Shown one piece after another: positions 35,101 to 43,899 of a stretch of 64,000 nt of DNA. Source of the stretch: Aureimonas sp. SA4125 (GTDB lineage: Bacteria > Pseudomonadota > Alphaproteobacteria > Rhizobiales > Rhizobiaceae); assembly GCF_019973775.1 (NCBI RefSeq), contig NZ_AP025032.1:3934001-3998000 (forward strand). The letters run 5' to 3'. Under the pieces are notes generated by a model. That model made no database searches. It was not told where the DNA came from and saw nothing but the letters and a program-made list of their open reading frames with translations. Position 1 is the first letter of the stretch; each line of letters opens with the position of its first letter. The position numbers and the translations under genes are program-made.

Positions 35101-35692
35101 GTTGACGGCGGATCAGCTCGGCGATGGCGTAGACCTCGTCGGCCGAGAAGGCGACGATGGCCGAGCGCCGCGGCAACCGCGTCGTCTTCTTCGAGCCGGA
35201 ATAGAAAAGCTGCGACAGCCGCGGCCGCGTCACCGTCTGGACGCCCTTGAGGAGCCGCTCGAGCACGCCCCGCATGGTCGACGCGCCCAGCAGCAGCGTC
35301 TCCTCGCGCCCGCGGCAATTGAGGATGCGGTCGGTGAAGACGTGACCGCGTTCGAGATCGGCGGCGAGTTGCACCTCGTCGATGGCGACGAAGGCGGCGT
35401 CTGTGCGCCGCGGCATCGCCTCGACGGTGCACACGTGATAGCGCGCGTTCGGCGGCTTGATCTTCTCTTCGCCGGTGATCAGCGCCACCTTGGAGACGCC
35501 GACCCGGTCGACCACCTTCTGGTAGACCTCCCGCGCCAGAAGGCGCAGCGGCAGACCGATGACACCCGAGGAATGGGCGACCATCCGATCGATGGCGAGA
35601 AATGTCTTGCCGGTATTGGTGGGACCGAGGACGGCGGTCACGTTGGTCCCGTCGAAGCGGATCGTCTCGGTCTGGCTGGGGCTGCGATTCAT
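32195..35692 (-). CDS. Large SUV3-like superfamily 2 RNA helicase with disordered tail
   Basis: 1165 residues. ATP-dependent helicase core: Walker A GPTNTGKT (23-30), DEVQ (105-108), ATDAIGMGLN (230-239) and QIAGRAGR (268-275), as in mitochondrial SUV3 and the alphaproteobacterial homologues. A middle region (about 300-800) includes a likely winged-helix and C-terminal SUV3 domain. From about residue 800 the chain becomes low complexity: first Ala/Glu/Asp-rich, then from about 1030 Arg/Gly/Pro-rich with RGRQGDR-like repeats, typical of RNA-binding tails. It probably acts in RNA turnover. Followed closely by the S4 protein. Confidence 0.9.
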   Translation of the reverse strand: MNRSPSQTETIRFDGTNVTAVLGPTNTGKTFLAIDRMVAHSSGVIGLPLRLLAREVYQKVVDRVGVSKVALITGEEKIKPPNARYHVCTVEAMPRRTDAAFVAIDEVQLAADLERGHVFTDRILNCRGREETLLLGASTMRGVLERLLKGVQTVTRPRLSQLFYSGSKKTTRLPRRSAIVAFSADEVYAIAELIRRQRGGAAVVMGALSPRTRNAQVELYQSGDVDFLVATDAIGMGLNLDVDHVAFAQDWKFDGFQYRQLTPAELGQIAGRAGRHVRDGTFGVTGRVDPFAPELVESLESHDFAPVKVLQWRSPDFDFSSIDRLKASLDVVPPVPELTRALRAVDQEALEFLARDPAITARATDARRVELLWEACKLPDYRRIAPAQHAEIIASVYQDLVGNGHISEDYMASQVMRADRTEGDIDILSRRIAEIRTWTYISHRPEWLADPTHWQEKTRAIEDRLSDALHDRLTKRFVDRRTSVLMKRLRENAVMDAEIGSDGTVLVEGHHVGELQGFRFTPAVKADGPDAKAVRTAAQKALASEFEARAERFGNSPNGDVALGSDGLVRWLGAPVASLAPGENALAPRVVILADEQLTGPMRDKVAARAERYVTYQISTILKPLADLHTAEGLEGAAKGIAYRLFENFGLIQRREVAEEVRALDQEARAALRRHGVRFGAYHIFVPALVKPAPANLLTLLWAIQNDGRDKPGFGDVTQLLATGRTSAVPDPSFDPIFYGLAGYRLLGRRAVRVDILERLADLIRPALAWKPGGGKRPEGGYNGAQFLVTPAMMSILGATAEDMDEILRGLGYRAQGVEAREVEATVADYDAAALAASAPKPVATPSAAALPAEAIGSEMTEVAAADAVGTVDAADETPDAGDVTSLAEVNEDENESPAAFAEGEAVMIPGKGAFDGEPAGGSIDDPDEVSSDATGDDGDPLPLDAIFPGESGDEPDASTDAEGEEPGNEDDAAGPSEGTSEEVGAAVEAAEAEPAAIDSVPAEEAVVDDVVAVPPVVEAPKLIQVWRLQRSEGRSGQRDGARPGGRGRQGDRAGASAAADETAVPASQETRRGPRPGRGDAPGGSRPARFKKEEGPRPPRTGKPSGDRDGRENQGGRNRAGGEHEQRKPAAEVPARRFDKPQPVRVDPDSPFAKLAALRDKLGK

Positions 35693-35900
35693 GTCCCGCC
35701 CAATGTGGGGCAGATGGACCCGACATGGAAGGAGGGCGGCGCAGCATTATGGTGGCGAACGAGTCAGGGTTCGCCGCGCCAGCACCGGAACTGCCTCTTC
35801 TCCCACGCAGGAGAGAAGACGCAGCGGCACCCTTTGCCCTTGACGAGGCGATGCGCTGAGTGGATCGCCGCATCCACAGCCGCCCATATGCGTATGAGTC

Positions 35901-36626
35901 TTACGCCAGATACTGCCCGCCATTGGCCGTCAGCGTCGAGCCGGTGATGAAGCCGGCATCGTCGGAGGCGAGGAAGACGACGCAGCGGGCGATCTCTTCG
36001 GGCTCGCCGAGGCGGCCGACCGGAATATGCGCCAGGATCTGCTTCTGCATCACGTCCTCGGGGATCGTCGCCATCATGTCGGTGTTGATGTAGCCGGGGC
36101 AGATGGTGTTGACGGTGATGCCCTTCTTCGCTCCCTCCAGCGCCAACGCCTTGGAGAAGCCGATGTCGCCGGCCTTGGCGGCGGAGTAGTTGGACTGGCC
36201 CATCTGGCCCTTCTGGCCGTTGATCGAGGAGATGTTGATGATCCGGCCGAACCCGCGTTCGCGCATGCCCTCCCAGACAGGCCTTGTCATGTTGAACAGG
36301 CCGTTGAGATTGGTGCCCATCACCGCCTGCCACTGCTCGATCGTCATCTTGTGGAACATGGCATCGCGGGTGATGCCGGCATTGTTGACGAGGATCTCGA
36401 CCGGGCCGAGATCTTTCTCGATCGCTGCGAGATGGGTGCTGCACGCCTCGAAACTCGCGACATCCCATTTGCGCACCGGAATGTTGTTCGCCTGGCTGAA
36501 GGCCTCGGCCGCAGCGTCGTTGCCGGCATAGCTGGCGACCACCTGATTGCCCGCGCCCTTCAGCGCCTTGGCGATGGCCGCGCCGATCCCGCGCGTGCCT
36601 CCCGTCACGACGGCCACTCTGCCCAT
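35901..36626 (-). CDS. phaB: Acetoacetyl-CoA reductase PhaB
   Basis: 241-residue short-chain dehydrogenase making (R)-3-hydroxybutyryl-CoA with NADPH for polyhydroxybutyrate. TGGTRGIGAAIAKAL is the cofactor motif (residues 8-22), NNAGITRDAMFHKMT follows, and the catalytic Ser/Tyr/Lys block reads NISSINGQKGQMGQSNYSAAK. The C-terminal TANGGQYLA is PhaB-typical. It follows phaA by 66 bp and is co-transcribed with it. Confidence 0.95.
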   Translation of the reverse strand: MGRVAVVTGGTRGIGAAIAKALKGAGNQVVASYAGNDAAAEAFSQANNIPVRKWDVASFEACSTHLAAIEKDLGPVEILVNNAGITRDAMFHKMTIEQWQAVMGTNLNGLFNMTRPVWEGMRERGFGRIINISSINGQKGQMGQSNYSAAKAGDIGFSKALALEGAKKGITVNTICPGYINTDMMATIPEDVMQKQILAHIPVGRLGEPEEIARCVVFLASDDAGFITGSTLTANGGQYLA

Positions 36627-36692
36627 TGTCCCCTCCCCCGTCTTGTTCAGCCGGGACGGCAGGTCTGCCGTCCCGCTTGGCGGTTTTCCGCC

Positions 36693-37877
36693 TTACATGC
36701 GCTCAAAACACATCGCGACGCCCATGCCGCCGCCGATGCAGAGCGTGGCGAGGCCCTTCTTGGCGTCCCGCCGTGCCATTTCGTGGATCAGCGTGTTGAG
36801 GACGCGCGCCCCGGACGCGCCGATCGGATGGCCGATGGCGATCGCCCCGCCATTGACGTTGACGATCGAGGGATCCCATCCCAGTTCCTTGTTGACCGCG
36901 CAGGCCTGCGCCGCAAAGGCCTCGTTGGCTTCGACAAGGTCGAGGTCCTCGATCGACCATCCAGCCTTTTCCAGAGCCTTGCGCGAAGCCGGGATTGGGC
37001 CGGTGCCCATGATCGACGGATCGACGCCGGCCGTCGCCCAGGAGACGATGCGCACCAGCGGCGTCAGGCCGCGGCGACCCGCCTCCGCCTCGCTCATCAA
37101 GACGACTGCCGCGGCGCCGTCATTGATGCCGGAGGCGTTGGCGGCGGTGACCGAGCCCTCCTTGTCAAAGGCCGGGCGGAGTTTGGCGACCTTGTCGAGC
37201 GTCGTTCCGGCCTTGATGTACTCGTCCTCGGAGACCACGGTGTCCCCCTTGCGGCCCTTGACCGTGAAGGCGACGATCTCGTCCTTGAAGCGCCCGGCCT
37301 TTTGCGCCGCCTCCGCCTTGTTCTGAGAGGCCACGGCGAACTCGTCCTGCATCTCGCGGGTGATCTGCCACTGCCGCGCGACGTTCTCGGCCGTGGTGCC
37401 CATGTGATAGCCTTGGAAGGCGTCGAGCAGGCCGTCCTTCAGCATGGTGTCGACGAACTTCAGATCGCCCATCTTCGCACCCGAGCGCAGATGCGCCGCA
37501 TGCGGCGCCATCGACATGGATTCCTGGCCGCCCGCGACGATGATCTTCGCGTCGCCCATCGTGATCTGCTGCATGCCGAGCGCGACGGCGCGAAGGCCCG
37601 AGCCGCACAGCTGGTTCAGGCCCCAGGCAGTGGCTTCCTGGCGCATGCCGGCGGCCATCGCCGCCTGGCGTGCCGGATTCTGCCCCTCGCCCGCGGCAAG
37701 CACCTGACCGATGATCGCCTCGTCGACCTCGGCAGGATCGACGCCGGCGCGGGTGAGCGCCTCGGCGATGGCCGCAGCGCCCAGCTGGTGGGCGGGCACA
37801 TCGGCGAAAGCGCCGTTGAACGAGCCGACCGGGGTGCGGGCAGCACCGACGATGACAACGGACTGTTCGGTGGACAT
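36693..37877 (-). CDS. phaA: Acetyl-CoA acetyltransferase PhaA
   Basis: 394-residue thiolase condensing two acetyl-CoA. The nucleophilic Cys lies in [14 protein letters not shown], and the C-terminal active site shows [16 protein letters not shown] (His) and [14 protein letters not shown] (Cys). Start ATG 37875-37877. It heads the phaA-phaB pair and diverges from phaR; the polymerase PhaC is not in this window. Confidence 0.96.
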   Translation of the reverse strand: MSTEQSVVIVGAARTPVGSFNGAFADVPAHQLGAAAIAEALTRAGVDPAEVDEAIIGQVLAAGEGQNPARQAAMAAGMRQEATAWGLNQLCGSGLRAVALGMQQITMGDAKIIVAGGQESMSMAPHAAHLRSGAKMGDLKFVDTMLKDGLLDAFQGYHMGTTAENVARQWQITREMQDEFAVASQNKAEAAQKAGRFKDEIVAFTVKGRKGDTVVSEDEYIKAGTTLDKVAKLRPAFDKEGSVTAANASGINDGAAAVVLMSEAEAGRRGLTPLVRIVSWATAGVDPSIMGTGPIPASRKALEKAGWSIEDLDLVEANEAFAAQACAVNKELGWDPSIVNVNGGAIAIGHPIGASGARVLNTLIHEMARRDAKKGLATLCIGGGMGVAMCFERM

Positions 37878-38189
37878 CTTGAATTCCTTCCCTGGCGGGC
37901 CTCTTCGGGGCCGAGCGCCCGCATGTGGCGCATCTGTTCTTACCCGAGTTGTCGCAGAGCCCTTCCGGGCCTGTCAAACACGAATGCGCAAGGGCTGTGC
38001 CGAGATGCGTCATCGGTTGGGCTGAGCCTGCGACGGCCGCCCGGGCACGCTCAGGAATCCCGGCGGCGCAGCGTCACCGGAAAGGTTTGGTAACCCGCCA
38101 ATTTTGTGCCTATGATTTCCATGGCGCAGTGCAAAACGTCACAAGTCGGCAGCCAAGACCGACGGGCGTAACCGGGATGGGGAACGACT
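37878..38189. other. Divergent intergenic region between phaA and phaR
   Basis: About 310 bp, no gene. It should hold the leftward phaA promoter and a rightward phaR promoter (38087-38116). A TGC-rich element (GCGCAGTGCAAAA, 38124-38136) at the predicted phaR start could be a PhaR autoregulatory site, which in other alphaproteobacteria are TGC-rich. Confidence 0.5.
38087..38116 (+). promoter_or_regulatory. Sigma70-type promoter of phaR
   Basis: TTGGTA (38087-38092), 18 bases, TATGAT (38111-38116). The -10 is near perfect, the -35 weaker. The start site would fall on the TGC-rich element at about 38124. Confidence 0.5.
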
Positions 38190-38777
38190 ATGGCCAAGAA
38201 CACGGAAACGACCGTCATCAAGAAATACGCCAATCGGCGACTCTACAATACCGGAACCAGCACCTATGTGACGCTGGAGAACCTGGCCGCAATGGTGAAG
38301 GGCAACGAGGAGTTCGTCGTCCAGGACGCCAAGAGCGGCGAAGACATCACGCATTCGGTGCTCACGCAGATCATCTTCGAGCAGGAAAACAAGGTCGGGC
38401 AGAACATGATGCCCATCGCCTTCCTGCGCCAGCTCATCCGCTTCTACGGCGACCAGATGCAGATGGTTATTCCCGGCTATCTCGAACAGACGATGGCCGC
38501 CTTTTCGCGCGAGCAGGAGGGGTTTCGCGACAAGGCGATCGGCGCCGGCGGCCAGAACCCGATGAAGATGATGGAGGCGCAGGTGCGCCGCAACACCGAG
38601 ATCTTCCGGCAGGCAATGACGGTCTTCAACCCCTTCGCCGCCGCGATCATGCCCGCTGGCGCCAATGGCGGGGCCGAGGAGGCCCCTGCCGCCAAGGAAG
38701 ACCTCTCCGACATGCGCCGGCAGCTGGCCGATATGCAGAAGCGGCTGGAAGCGCTCGACGCCAAAAAGGCCGAATAG
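38190..38777 (+). CDS. phaR: Polyhydroxyalkanoate synthesis repressor PhaR
   Basis: 195 residues. The N-terminal PHB/PHA accumulation regulator DNA-binding domain is clear: IKKYANRRLYNTGTSTYVTLENLA and DITHSVLTQIIFEQENK. The C-terminal half is helical with a predicted coiled coil at the end. It represses phasin genes and itself, and is released when it binds polymer granules in characterised species. It diverges from phaA-phaB. Confidence 0.95.
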   Translation: MAKNTETTVIKKYANRRLYNTGTSTYVTLENLAAMVKGNEEFVVQDAKSGEDITHSVLTQIIFEQENKVGQNMMPIAFLRQLIRFYGDQMQMVIPGYLEQTMAAFSREQEGFRDKAIGAGGQNPMKMMEAQVRRNTEIFRQAMTVFNPFAAAIMPAGANGGAEEAPAAKEDLSDMRRQLADMQKRLEALDAKKAE

Positions 38778-38868
38778 TGCGGAGCGCAGGGTCGCCGCCG
38801 GGAATAGATCGCGGAAGTCGTGGTGGGCGCAGGTAGCCGCTGAAGATACACGGCTCCCGCAAGACCTG

Positions 38869-38899
38869 GTCATCCCCGGGCCAAGGCCCCGGGGATGAC
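38869..38899. repeat. Palindromic intergenic repeat (12-bp perfect stem)
   Basis: GTCATCCCCGGG and CCCGGGGATGAC form a perfect 12-bp stem with a 7-base loop. Elements with this TCATCCCCGGG core are scattered in many copies between genes of alphaproteobacteria, as I recall. It lies between phaR and rpmF and could act as a bidirectional terminator or RNA stabiliser. Only one copy is seen in the window. Confidence 0.6.
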
Positions 38900-38979
38900 G
38901 AACTCCATGGGCAGCAGCGCCCGCAGCTCCCCTCGACAGCCATGATCTGCCGACGCCCTGGTCTCTCTCAGACGACAAA

Positions 38980-39001
38980 GGCCGGGCGTTGCCACCCGGC
39001 C
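38980..39001 (-). terminator. Rho-independent terminator of rpmF
   Basis: Read leftwards: a 9-bp stem (GGCCGGGTG with CGCCCGGCC, one T-G pair) with a GCAA tetraloop, then TTTGTC. It starts 29 bp past the rpmF stop. Confidence 0.75.
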
Positions 39002-39030
39002 TCCTCAATTCGCGAAACAGCCCGAAAAAT

Positions 39031-39216
39031 TCAGGCGTTTTCCTTGATCGTCATGATCTGCTTGCCGCGATACATCCCGGTCTTCAGGTCGATGTGGTGA
39101 GGACGGCGCAGTTCGCCGGAGTTCTTGTCCTCGATGTAGGTCGGGGCCTTCAGCGCATCGTGCGAGCGACGCATGCCACGCTTGGAGGGCGAGGTCTTTC
39201 TCTTCGGTACGGCCAT
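39031..39216 (-). CDS. rpmF: 50S ribosomal protein L32
   Basis: 61 residues. The N-terminus [20 protein letters not shown] is the invariant L32 start, and [18 protein letters not shown] is the alphaproteobacterial C-terminal form without the zinc cysteines. ATG 39214-39216; the longer frame is rejected on family length. Confidence 0.97.
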   Translation of the reverse strand: MAVPKRKTSPSKRGMRRSHDALKAPTYIEDKNSGELRRPHHIDLKTGMYRGKQIMTIKENA

Positions 39217-39439
39217 CGGTCTCTTCCGTTCGGATGTCGGGCGGACGGGCCACAAGGGCTGATCCGCGAGGAATGTTCATGTGCTGGAGGATCGCGGCGC
39301 GCCCGACGCCCTCCGTGGTCTCCAGCATTCACGTCCCTTACCCGGCGATCAATCGACCGCGTCAGGTTCGGCAATGACGGGAATTCGCCGCAGCCCATAG
39401 CAAAACATCGACGCCATGGGAAGGGCGGGGCGCAATTTT

Positions 39440-40141
39440 CTAGCCGCCCTTGGCCGGCCGCACTGCCACCGCGACGCAGTCGACATAGTCGCCCGAGCGT
39501 TTGGCGCGCGCCTCGATCACGCCCGCCAGACGCGAGAGGCCGCGCGGCGGCTTGCCGGGATTGCGCTTCTTCGGCGACGGCAGCGTGACGGCCAGGAGCG
39601 CGGCCTCGCGCGCCGTCAGCGCGAAGGCCGGCTTGTCGAAATAGTGCCAGGCTGCCGCCTCGATGCCGTAGATGCCGTCGCCCCATTCGGCGATGTTGAG
39701 ATAGATCTCGATCAGCCGGCGCTTCGACAGGATGAAGTCGGCATAGACGGCTAGCGGCACTTCGAGCCCCTTGCGGACGAAGGAGCGGCTGTTCCACAGA
39801 AAGAGGTTCTTCGCCGTCTGCATCGGGATGGTGGAGGCGCCACGCGTCTCCTCCCCCTCCAGCGTCGAATCGATGACGGCGTTCAGCTCCTTCCAGTCGA
39901 CGCCGCCATGCGCGCAGTACTGGCCGTCCTCCGACATCATCACCGAATGGACGAGCACCGGCGCGATGTCCTCCAGCGCCACCCATGTCCGCGACACCGG
40001 CTTCAAGCTGAGATAATCGCCGAGCATCAGCGTCGAGACCGGGTGGACGAAAGGGAGCGCGTAGACCGGGACGAGGGCGAGCGGCAGGGCGACGAGGACG
40101 ACCAGCGTGACGATCAGGAAGCCGAAGGCGCGTCGCAGCAT
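39440..40141 (-). CDS. mtgA: Monofunctional biosynthetic peptidoglycan transglycosylase
   Basis: 233 residues. One N-terminal membrane anchor ([22 protein letters not shown]), then a GT51 domain: [14 protein letters not shown] with the catalytic Glu, [48 protein letters not shown]. It polymerises lipid II glycan strands without a transpeptidase domain. It stands between rpmF and ispA; the usual alphaproteobacterial order is similar. Confidence 0.94.
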   Translation of the reverse strand: MLRRAFGFLIVTLVVLVALPLALVPVYALPFVHPVSTLMLGDYLSLKPVSRTWVALEDIAPVLVHSVMMSEDGQYCAHGGVDWKELNAVIDSTLEGEETRGASTIPMQTAKNLFLWNSRSFVRKGLEVPLAVYADFILSKRRLIEIYLNIAEWGDGIYGIEAAAWHYFDKPAFALTAREAALLAVTLPSPKKRNPGKPPRGLSRLAGVIEARAKRSGDYVDCVAVAVRPAKGG

Positions 40142-40340
40142 GAGAGCTTTCCGTAGGCCGCAGGGGAGAGAGGCGTACCGGCCTTCCGGCGGCGGGTTCC
40201 CTTGAGGTCATATCGGCGCGGGGCCGGACTCGCAATCTCTGCGGGCCGTCTTCGGCCGCTCGCTTGACCTCCGCCGGCGGATCGGCGAAGCCGGTCAGCG
40301 GTAGGCCCGGTCGCCGCAACGCCCGGCACGGAGAAGAGAC

Positions 40341-41240
40341 ATGCGCACGGCGTTCGAGGGTCAGTTGCAGGATGCAGCCACGGTGATCGAGACCGTGCTT
40401 GCCGAAAGCCTCGACGGCGCCCATCCGCTGATGCGGGGCACGCCGCCACGCCTGGCCGAAGCCATGCGGCACGGGGCACTGGCGGGCGGCAAACGGCTGC
40501 GCCCCTTCCTCGTGCTCGAAACGGCGCGCCTCTTCGGCGTCGGTGGTGCAGGCGTCGCCAACGTCGCGGCGGCGCTGGAATGCGTCCACTGTTATTCGCT
40601 CGTCCACGACGACCTGCCGGCGATGGACGACGACGACCTGCGCCGCGGCCGCCCGACCGTACACAAGGCCTTCGACGAGGCCACCGCGATCCTGGCCGGC
40701 GATGCCTTGCTGACATTGTCCTTCGGGCTCGTCGCCGGCGCCGAGGACATCGCGCCGCAGGCCCGCCTGGCGCTCATCGACGCGCTATCGCGCGAGGCCG
40801 GCGCCGCCGGCATGGTCGGCGGGCAGGCACTGGACCTTTCCGCCGAGACGGAGGTGCTGGGCGAGGCGGAGATTTCCCGAATGCAGGCGATGAAGACCGG
40901 CGCGCTCATCGCCTTCGCCTGCGAGGCGGGACCTGTTCTTGCGGGTGCCGCAGAGGAGGACCGCCGGCGGCTGCGCCGCTACGGCGAGATCATCGGCCTC
41001 GCCTTCCAGCTCGCCGATGACCTCCTCGACGAGACCGCCGACGCCGGGGCTCTCGGCAAGGCCGCCGGCAAGGACCGCGCCCGCGGCAAGAAGACACTCC
41101 CTGCCCTCCATGGTCACGACTGGACGCGCACGAAGCTGGACGATCTCGTGACAGAGGCCAGCGCGTGTCTCTCGCATTATGGCGAGCGCGCCGAGATCCT
41201 TGTCGAGACGGCACGTTTCATCGCGAACCGGCGCAGTTAG
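40341..41240 (+). CDS. ispA: Farnesyl diphosphate synthase (geranyltranstransferase)
   Basis: 299-residue all-alpha prenyl synthase. The first Asp-rich motif is DDLPAMDDDDLRRG with KAFDEATAILAGDALLTLSF after it, the second is FQLADDLLDETAD. GGKRLRP is the basic substrate-binding loop. Length and motifs match bacterial IspA; chain length (C15) is assumed from this. ATG 40341, gene alone and diverging from mtgA. Confidence 0.93.
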   Translation: MRTAFEGQLQDAATVIETVLAESLDGAHPLMRGTPPRLAEAMRHGALAGGKRLRPFLVLETARLFGVGGAGVANVAAALECVHCYSLVHDDLPAMDDDDLRRGRPTVHKAFDEATAILAGDALLTLSFGLVAGAEDIAPQARLALIDALSREAGAAGMVGGQALDLSAETEVLGEAEISRMQAMKTGALIAFACEAGPVLAGAAEEDRRRLRRYGEIIGLAFQLADDLLDETADAGALGKAAGKDRARGKKTLPALHGHDWTRTKLDDLVTEASACLSHYGERAEILVETARFIANRRS

Positions 41241-41307
41241 CCGGACCTGGCATTGCGCCCGTCACCCCGGTGCCTGACGGGACCGGGTCGGGAGCGCCGG
41301 TCGGTCG

Positions 41308-43074
41308 TCACCCCCGGACCGCCCGCGGGAAGGCCGCCACGACGCGCGACTCGAGATCGTGTACCGGCGAGAGCGAGCGCTGGGTGGACCGATGCCGAGA
41401 CGCACCGCTCCGCTCCATCTGGAATTTGCCGAGCTGGATATTCAGTTCCGCCACCTCGGCGGCAAGTTCGTTGCTGGCCGCCGTCGACTCCTCCACCATG
41501 GCCGCGTTCTGCTGGGTCCCCTGGTTCAACGTGCCGACCGCGATGTTGATCTCGTTGAGGCCCGTCGCCTGGCTGCGCGCAGACGAGACGATTGAGGTTA
41601 CATGAATGTCGATCTCGTTGACTTCGCCGACGATCACCTCGAGCGCCCGGCCCGTTTCGCCGACCAGTTCGACGCCGTCGGCGACCTGTTTGGACGAGTT
41701 TGAGATCAAGCTCTTGATCTCCTTGGCGGCCTCGGCAGAACGTTGCGCCAACCCGCGAACTTCCTGGGCGACCACCGCGAAGCCACGACCGGCCTCGCCC
41801 GCCCGCGCCGCCTCGACGCCTGCATTCAGCGCCAGAAGGTTCGTCTGAAAAGCGATCTCGTCGATAACGCCGATGATCTTGCCGATTTCCTCGGACGACT
41901 TCTCGATCGCGGCCATCGACTGGATGGCCCTGGCCACTACCTGGCCCGAGCGCTTGGCGCCGGCTTTTGTGCGATTGACCAGGAGACCGGCCTCGTCCGC
42001 CCGCTGGCTCGACGATCTTACCGCCGTCGTGATCTCGGCCAACGCCGCCGCCGTTTCCTCCAGGGCTGCCGCCTGCTGCTCCGTGCGGCCGGCAAGGTCG
42101 TCGGCCGCCCTACGGATCTGCTCAGCGCCGGCATGGATCCCTCCGGCAATGCCGGCGACGGACCGCATCGTCTCGCCCAGGCGATCGACCGAGACGTTAT
42201 AGGAGAGCCGCAGGGGTTCCAAAGCGGGAAGGAAGGCGTGGTCTATGTCCCGCGTCAGATCGCCCTCGGCCAGCCTGCCCAGCCCCGCGCCGAGTTCATG
42301 AACGGCAGCGACCCGCTCACTGACGTCGGTCGCGAACTTGACCACCTTCGTCACCTTGCCGTTCAGGTCGAGGATGGGGTTGTACGAGGCCTGGATGTGG
42401 ACGGCCTTGCCGCCCTTGCCGATCCGTCGGAACTCGTCTGCGATGAACTCGCCTCCCCGCAGCTTGGCCCAGAAATCGGCATAGTCGGCCGACGCGGCCT
42501 GGGCGGGCTCCACGAACATGCGGTGATGCTTGCCCACCACCTCATCGAGGCCATAGCCGATGACTGCCAGAAAGTTCGGGTTGGCGGTGAGGATCTGGCC
42601 GTCCGGCGTGAATTCGATGATGCCCTGGGCGCGACCGATCGCATCCAACTTGCCGGCGTTCTCAGCCGCAGCGAGTTTTGCCACGGTGATATCAGTGGCA
42701 AATTTCACCACCTTGTAGATCTTGCCCCCACTGTTCGTCACCGGGTTGTAGGACGCCTGCAGCCAGATCTCCCGTCCGTCCTTCGCAATTCGCTTGAATT
42801 CCCCGGCGACGAATTGGCCCCGTCCGAGTTGCGTCCAGAACGCCTTGTAGGCCGCAGCCTGCACTTCATCGGGTGCGACGAAGATGCTGTGATGCTGGCC
42901 GGCGATCTCCGACAGCCCGTAGCCGAGAGCCCGACAGAAATTCTCGTTCGCCGTCAGGATCTTGCCTGCCGGGTCGAATTCGATGATGGCCAGTGACTGG
43001 CCCATGGCGGCGAGAACTCGGACAGCATCGGACGACCCAAAGCCTAGGCAGTGTGGACAAAGTGTCTGATCCAC
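41308..43074 (-). CDS. Soluble PAS-PAS methyl-accepting chemotaxis protein, 5' end displaced by an IS
   Basis: Cytoplasmic chemoreceptor with no membrane span: two PAS domains (about residues 20-130 and 140-255, each with KILTANENFCRALGYG or QILTANPNFLAVIGYG), a short linker (LGRLAEGDLTRDID) and an MCP signalling domain whose tip is EIAFQTNLLALNAGVEAARAGEAGRGFAVVAQEVRGLAQRSAE-like (near residues 425-465). Its native start is gone: an IS5-family element sits after the ATG. Rejoining the flanks at CTAG gives ATG CTA GGC TTT GGG with TAGGAG upstream, in frame. The present frame instead opens at a GTG (43072-43074) inside the IS. Without a strong ribosome site it is probably little expressed. Confidence 0.85.
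   Translation of the reverse strand: MDQTLCPHCLGFGSSDAVRVLAAMGQSLAIIEFDPAGKILTANENFCRALGYGLSEIAGQHHSIFVAPDEVQAAAYKAFWTQLGRGQFVAGEFKRIAKDGREIWLQASYNPVTNSGGKIYKVVKFATDITVAKLAAAENAGKLDAIGRAQGIIEFTPDGQILTANPNFLAVIGYGLDEVVGKHHRMFVEPAQAASADYADFWAKLRGGEFIADEFRRIGKGGKAVHIQASYNPILDLNGKVTKVVKFATDVSERVAAVHELGAGLGRLAEGDLTRDIDHAFLPALEPLRLSYNVSVDRLGETMRSVAGIAGGIHAGAEQIRRAADDLAGRTEQQAAALEETAAALAEITTAVRSSSQRADEAGLLVNRTKAGAKRSGQVVARAIQSMAAIEKSSEEIGKIIGVIDEIAFQTNLLALNAGVEAARAGEAGRGFAVVAQEVRGLAQRSAEAAKEIKSLISNSSKQVADGVELVGETGRALEVIVGEVNEIDIHVTSIVSSARSQATGLNEINIAVGTLNQGTQQNAAMVEESTAASNELAAEVAELNIQLGKFQMERSGASRHRSTQRSLSPVHDLESRVVAAFPRAVRG
43044..43047. repeat. Left target duplication CTAG of the IS
   Basis: CTAG here and at 43900-43903 flank the IS. 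It is the insertion target inside codons 2-3 of the chemoreceptor. Removing the element and one CTAG restores the reading frame. Confidence 0.85.
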
Positions 43075-43813
43075 AATCGGATGGATGCCACGAGAACGAA
43101 GCCGAGAAAGCTGTCTGCGGTCTTGTCGTATCGCGTGGCCAGCCGCCGACTGTGTTTCAGCTTTGAGAAGCAGCGCTCGACGAGGTTTCTCAGGCCGTAA
43201 ATGTATCCGTCAATGACGGGTTGGACCTTGCGGTTTCGCTTTGCGGGGATGACCGCGGCAACGCCTCTGGCCTTGAGGTCGGCAAGGATGAAGTCGGCGT
43301 CGTATCCCTTGTCGGCGAGCAGGACACAGGGCTTGGGACCGGGCTGGTCCATGACCGGCGCATAGCCTTTCATATCGGAGACCTGACCGCCGCTCAGCGT
43401 GATAGCGACAGGGAGGCCTCGAGCATTGCTGCGGAGATGGATCTTGGTCGAGAAGCCACCACGAGAGCGGCCAAGACTTTGGTCCTGATCCCTTTTTTTA
43501 GCGCGCCGGCGGCGTGCTGATGGGCGCGGATAATGGTAGAATCGATCATTTGAACGCTGTCATGACCCGTGCCGATCTCATTCAGCGCCTCCAGTATCAC
43601 GTCCCAGAGCCCCGCCTGCGTCCAGCGCCGGAACTGGCGATAGACGGAGTTCCAGGCTCCGAAATCGCTGTGTAGATCACGCCACGCCGTCCCCGTTCGG
43701 GCGATCCAGAAGACCCCGTCGAGCACCAACCGATGATCGCGAGGCCGTCTACCTCGCCTCGGACCCTTCTCGACCACGAACGGCTCGAAGAAGGCCCATT
43801 CCGCATCCGACAT
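43044..43813 (-). CDS. IS5-family transposase, two frames joined by -1 frameshift
   Basis: First frame (to 43394) has the N-terminal part ending in QMIDSTIIRAHQHAAGALKKG with the first catalytic Asp. At A7 (43493-43499, read CTAAAAAAAGGG) a -1 slip leads to RDQDQSLGRSRGG and on to LLADKGYDADF (second Asp) and a YGLRNLVERCFSKLKHSRRLATRYDK-type block (positions 43145-43225) with the catalytic Glu. A shift at this site is the usual way IS427/IS1031-group elements make transposase. The ATG at 43811-43813 has GAGG upstream; earlier TTG/GTG starts are possible. The TAG stop comes from the CTAG target duplication. Confidence 0.88.
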
Positions 43814-43899
43814 CAAACCTCGAACCAACACCGCCCTCCGCAAAGAGCAGCCTTGAATCAGTCAGCAGGTGATTTGGGAATCCCCTTTGTCCACACCGC
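43048..43899 (-). mobile_element. Complete 852-bp IS5-family insertion sequence (IS427/IS1031-like)
   Basis: Ends are imperfect inverted repeats: GCAGTGTGGACAAAG on the left and GCGGTGTGGACAAAG (reverse strand) on the right, one mismatch in 15. Flanked by CTAG on both sides. It carries the frameshifted transposase and nothing else. Size, target and gene layout match the IS427 and IS1031 groups. It looks intact and recently inserted, since the duplications and target frame are undamaged. Confidence 0.92.

Noticed and set aside
38181..38190. GGAAC just before phaR as an EcfG promoter
   Set aside because: It is only a few bases before the ATG and is part of the ribosome site (GGGGA); there is no CGTT at 16-17 bases.
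41258..41281. CCCGTCA/TGACGGG inverted repeat between ispA and the chemoreceptor as a terminator
   Set aside because: Ten-base loop and no T-run on either side; left uncalled.
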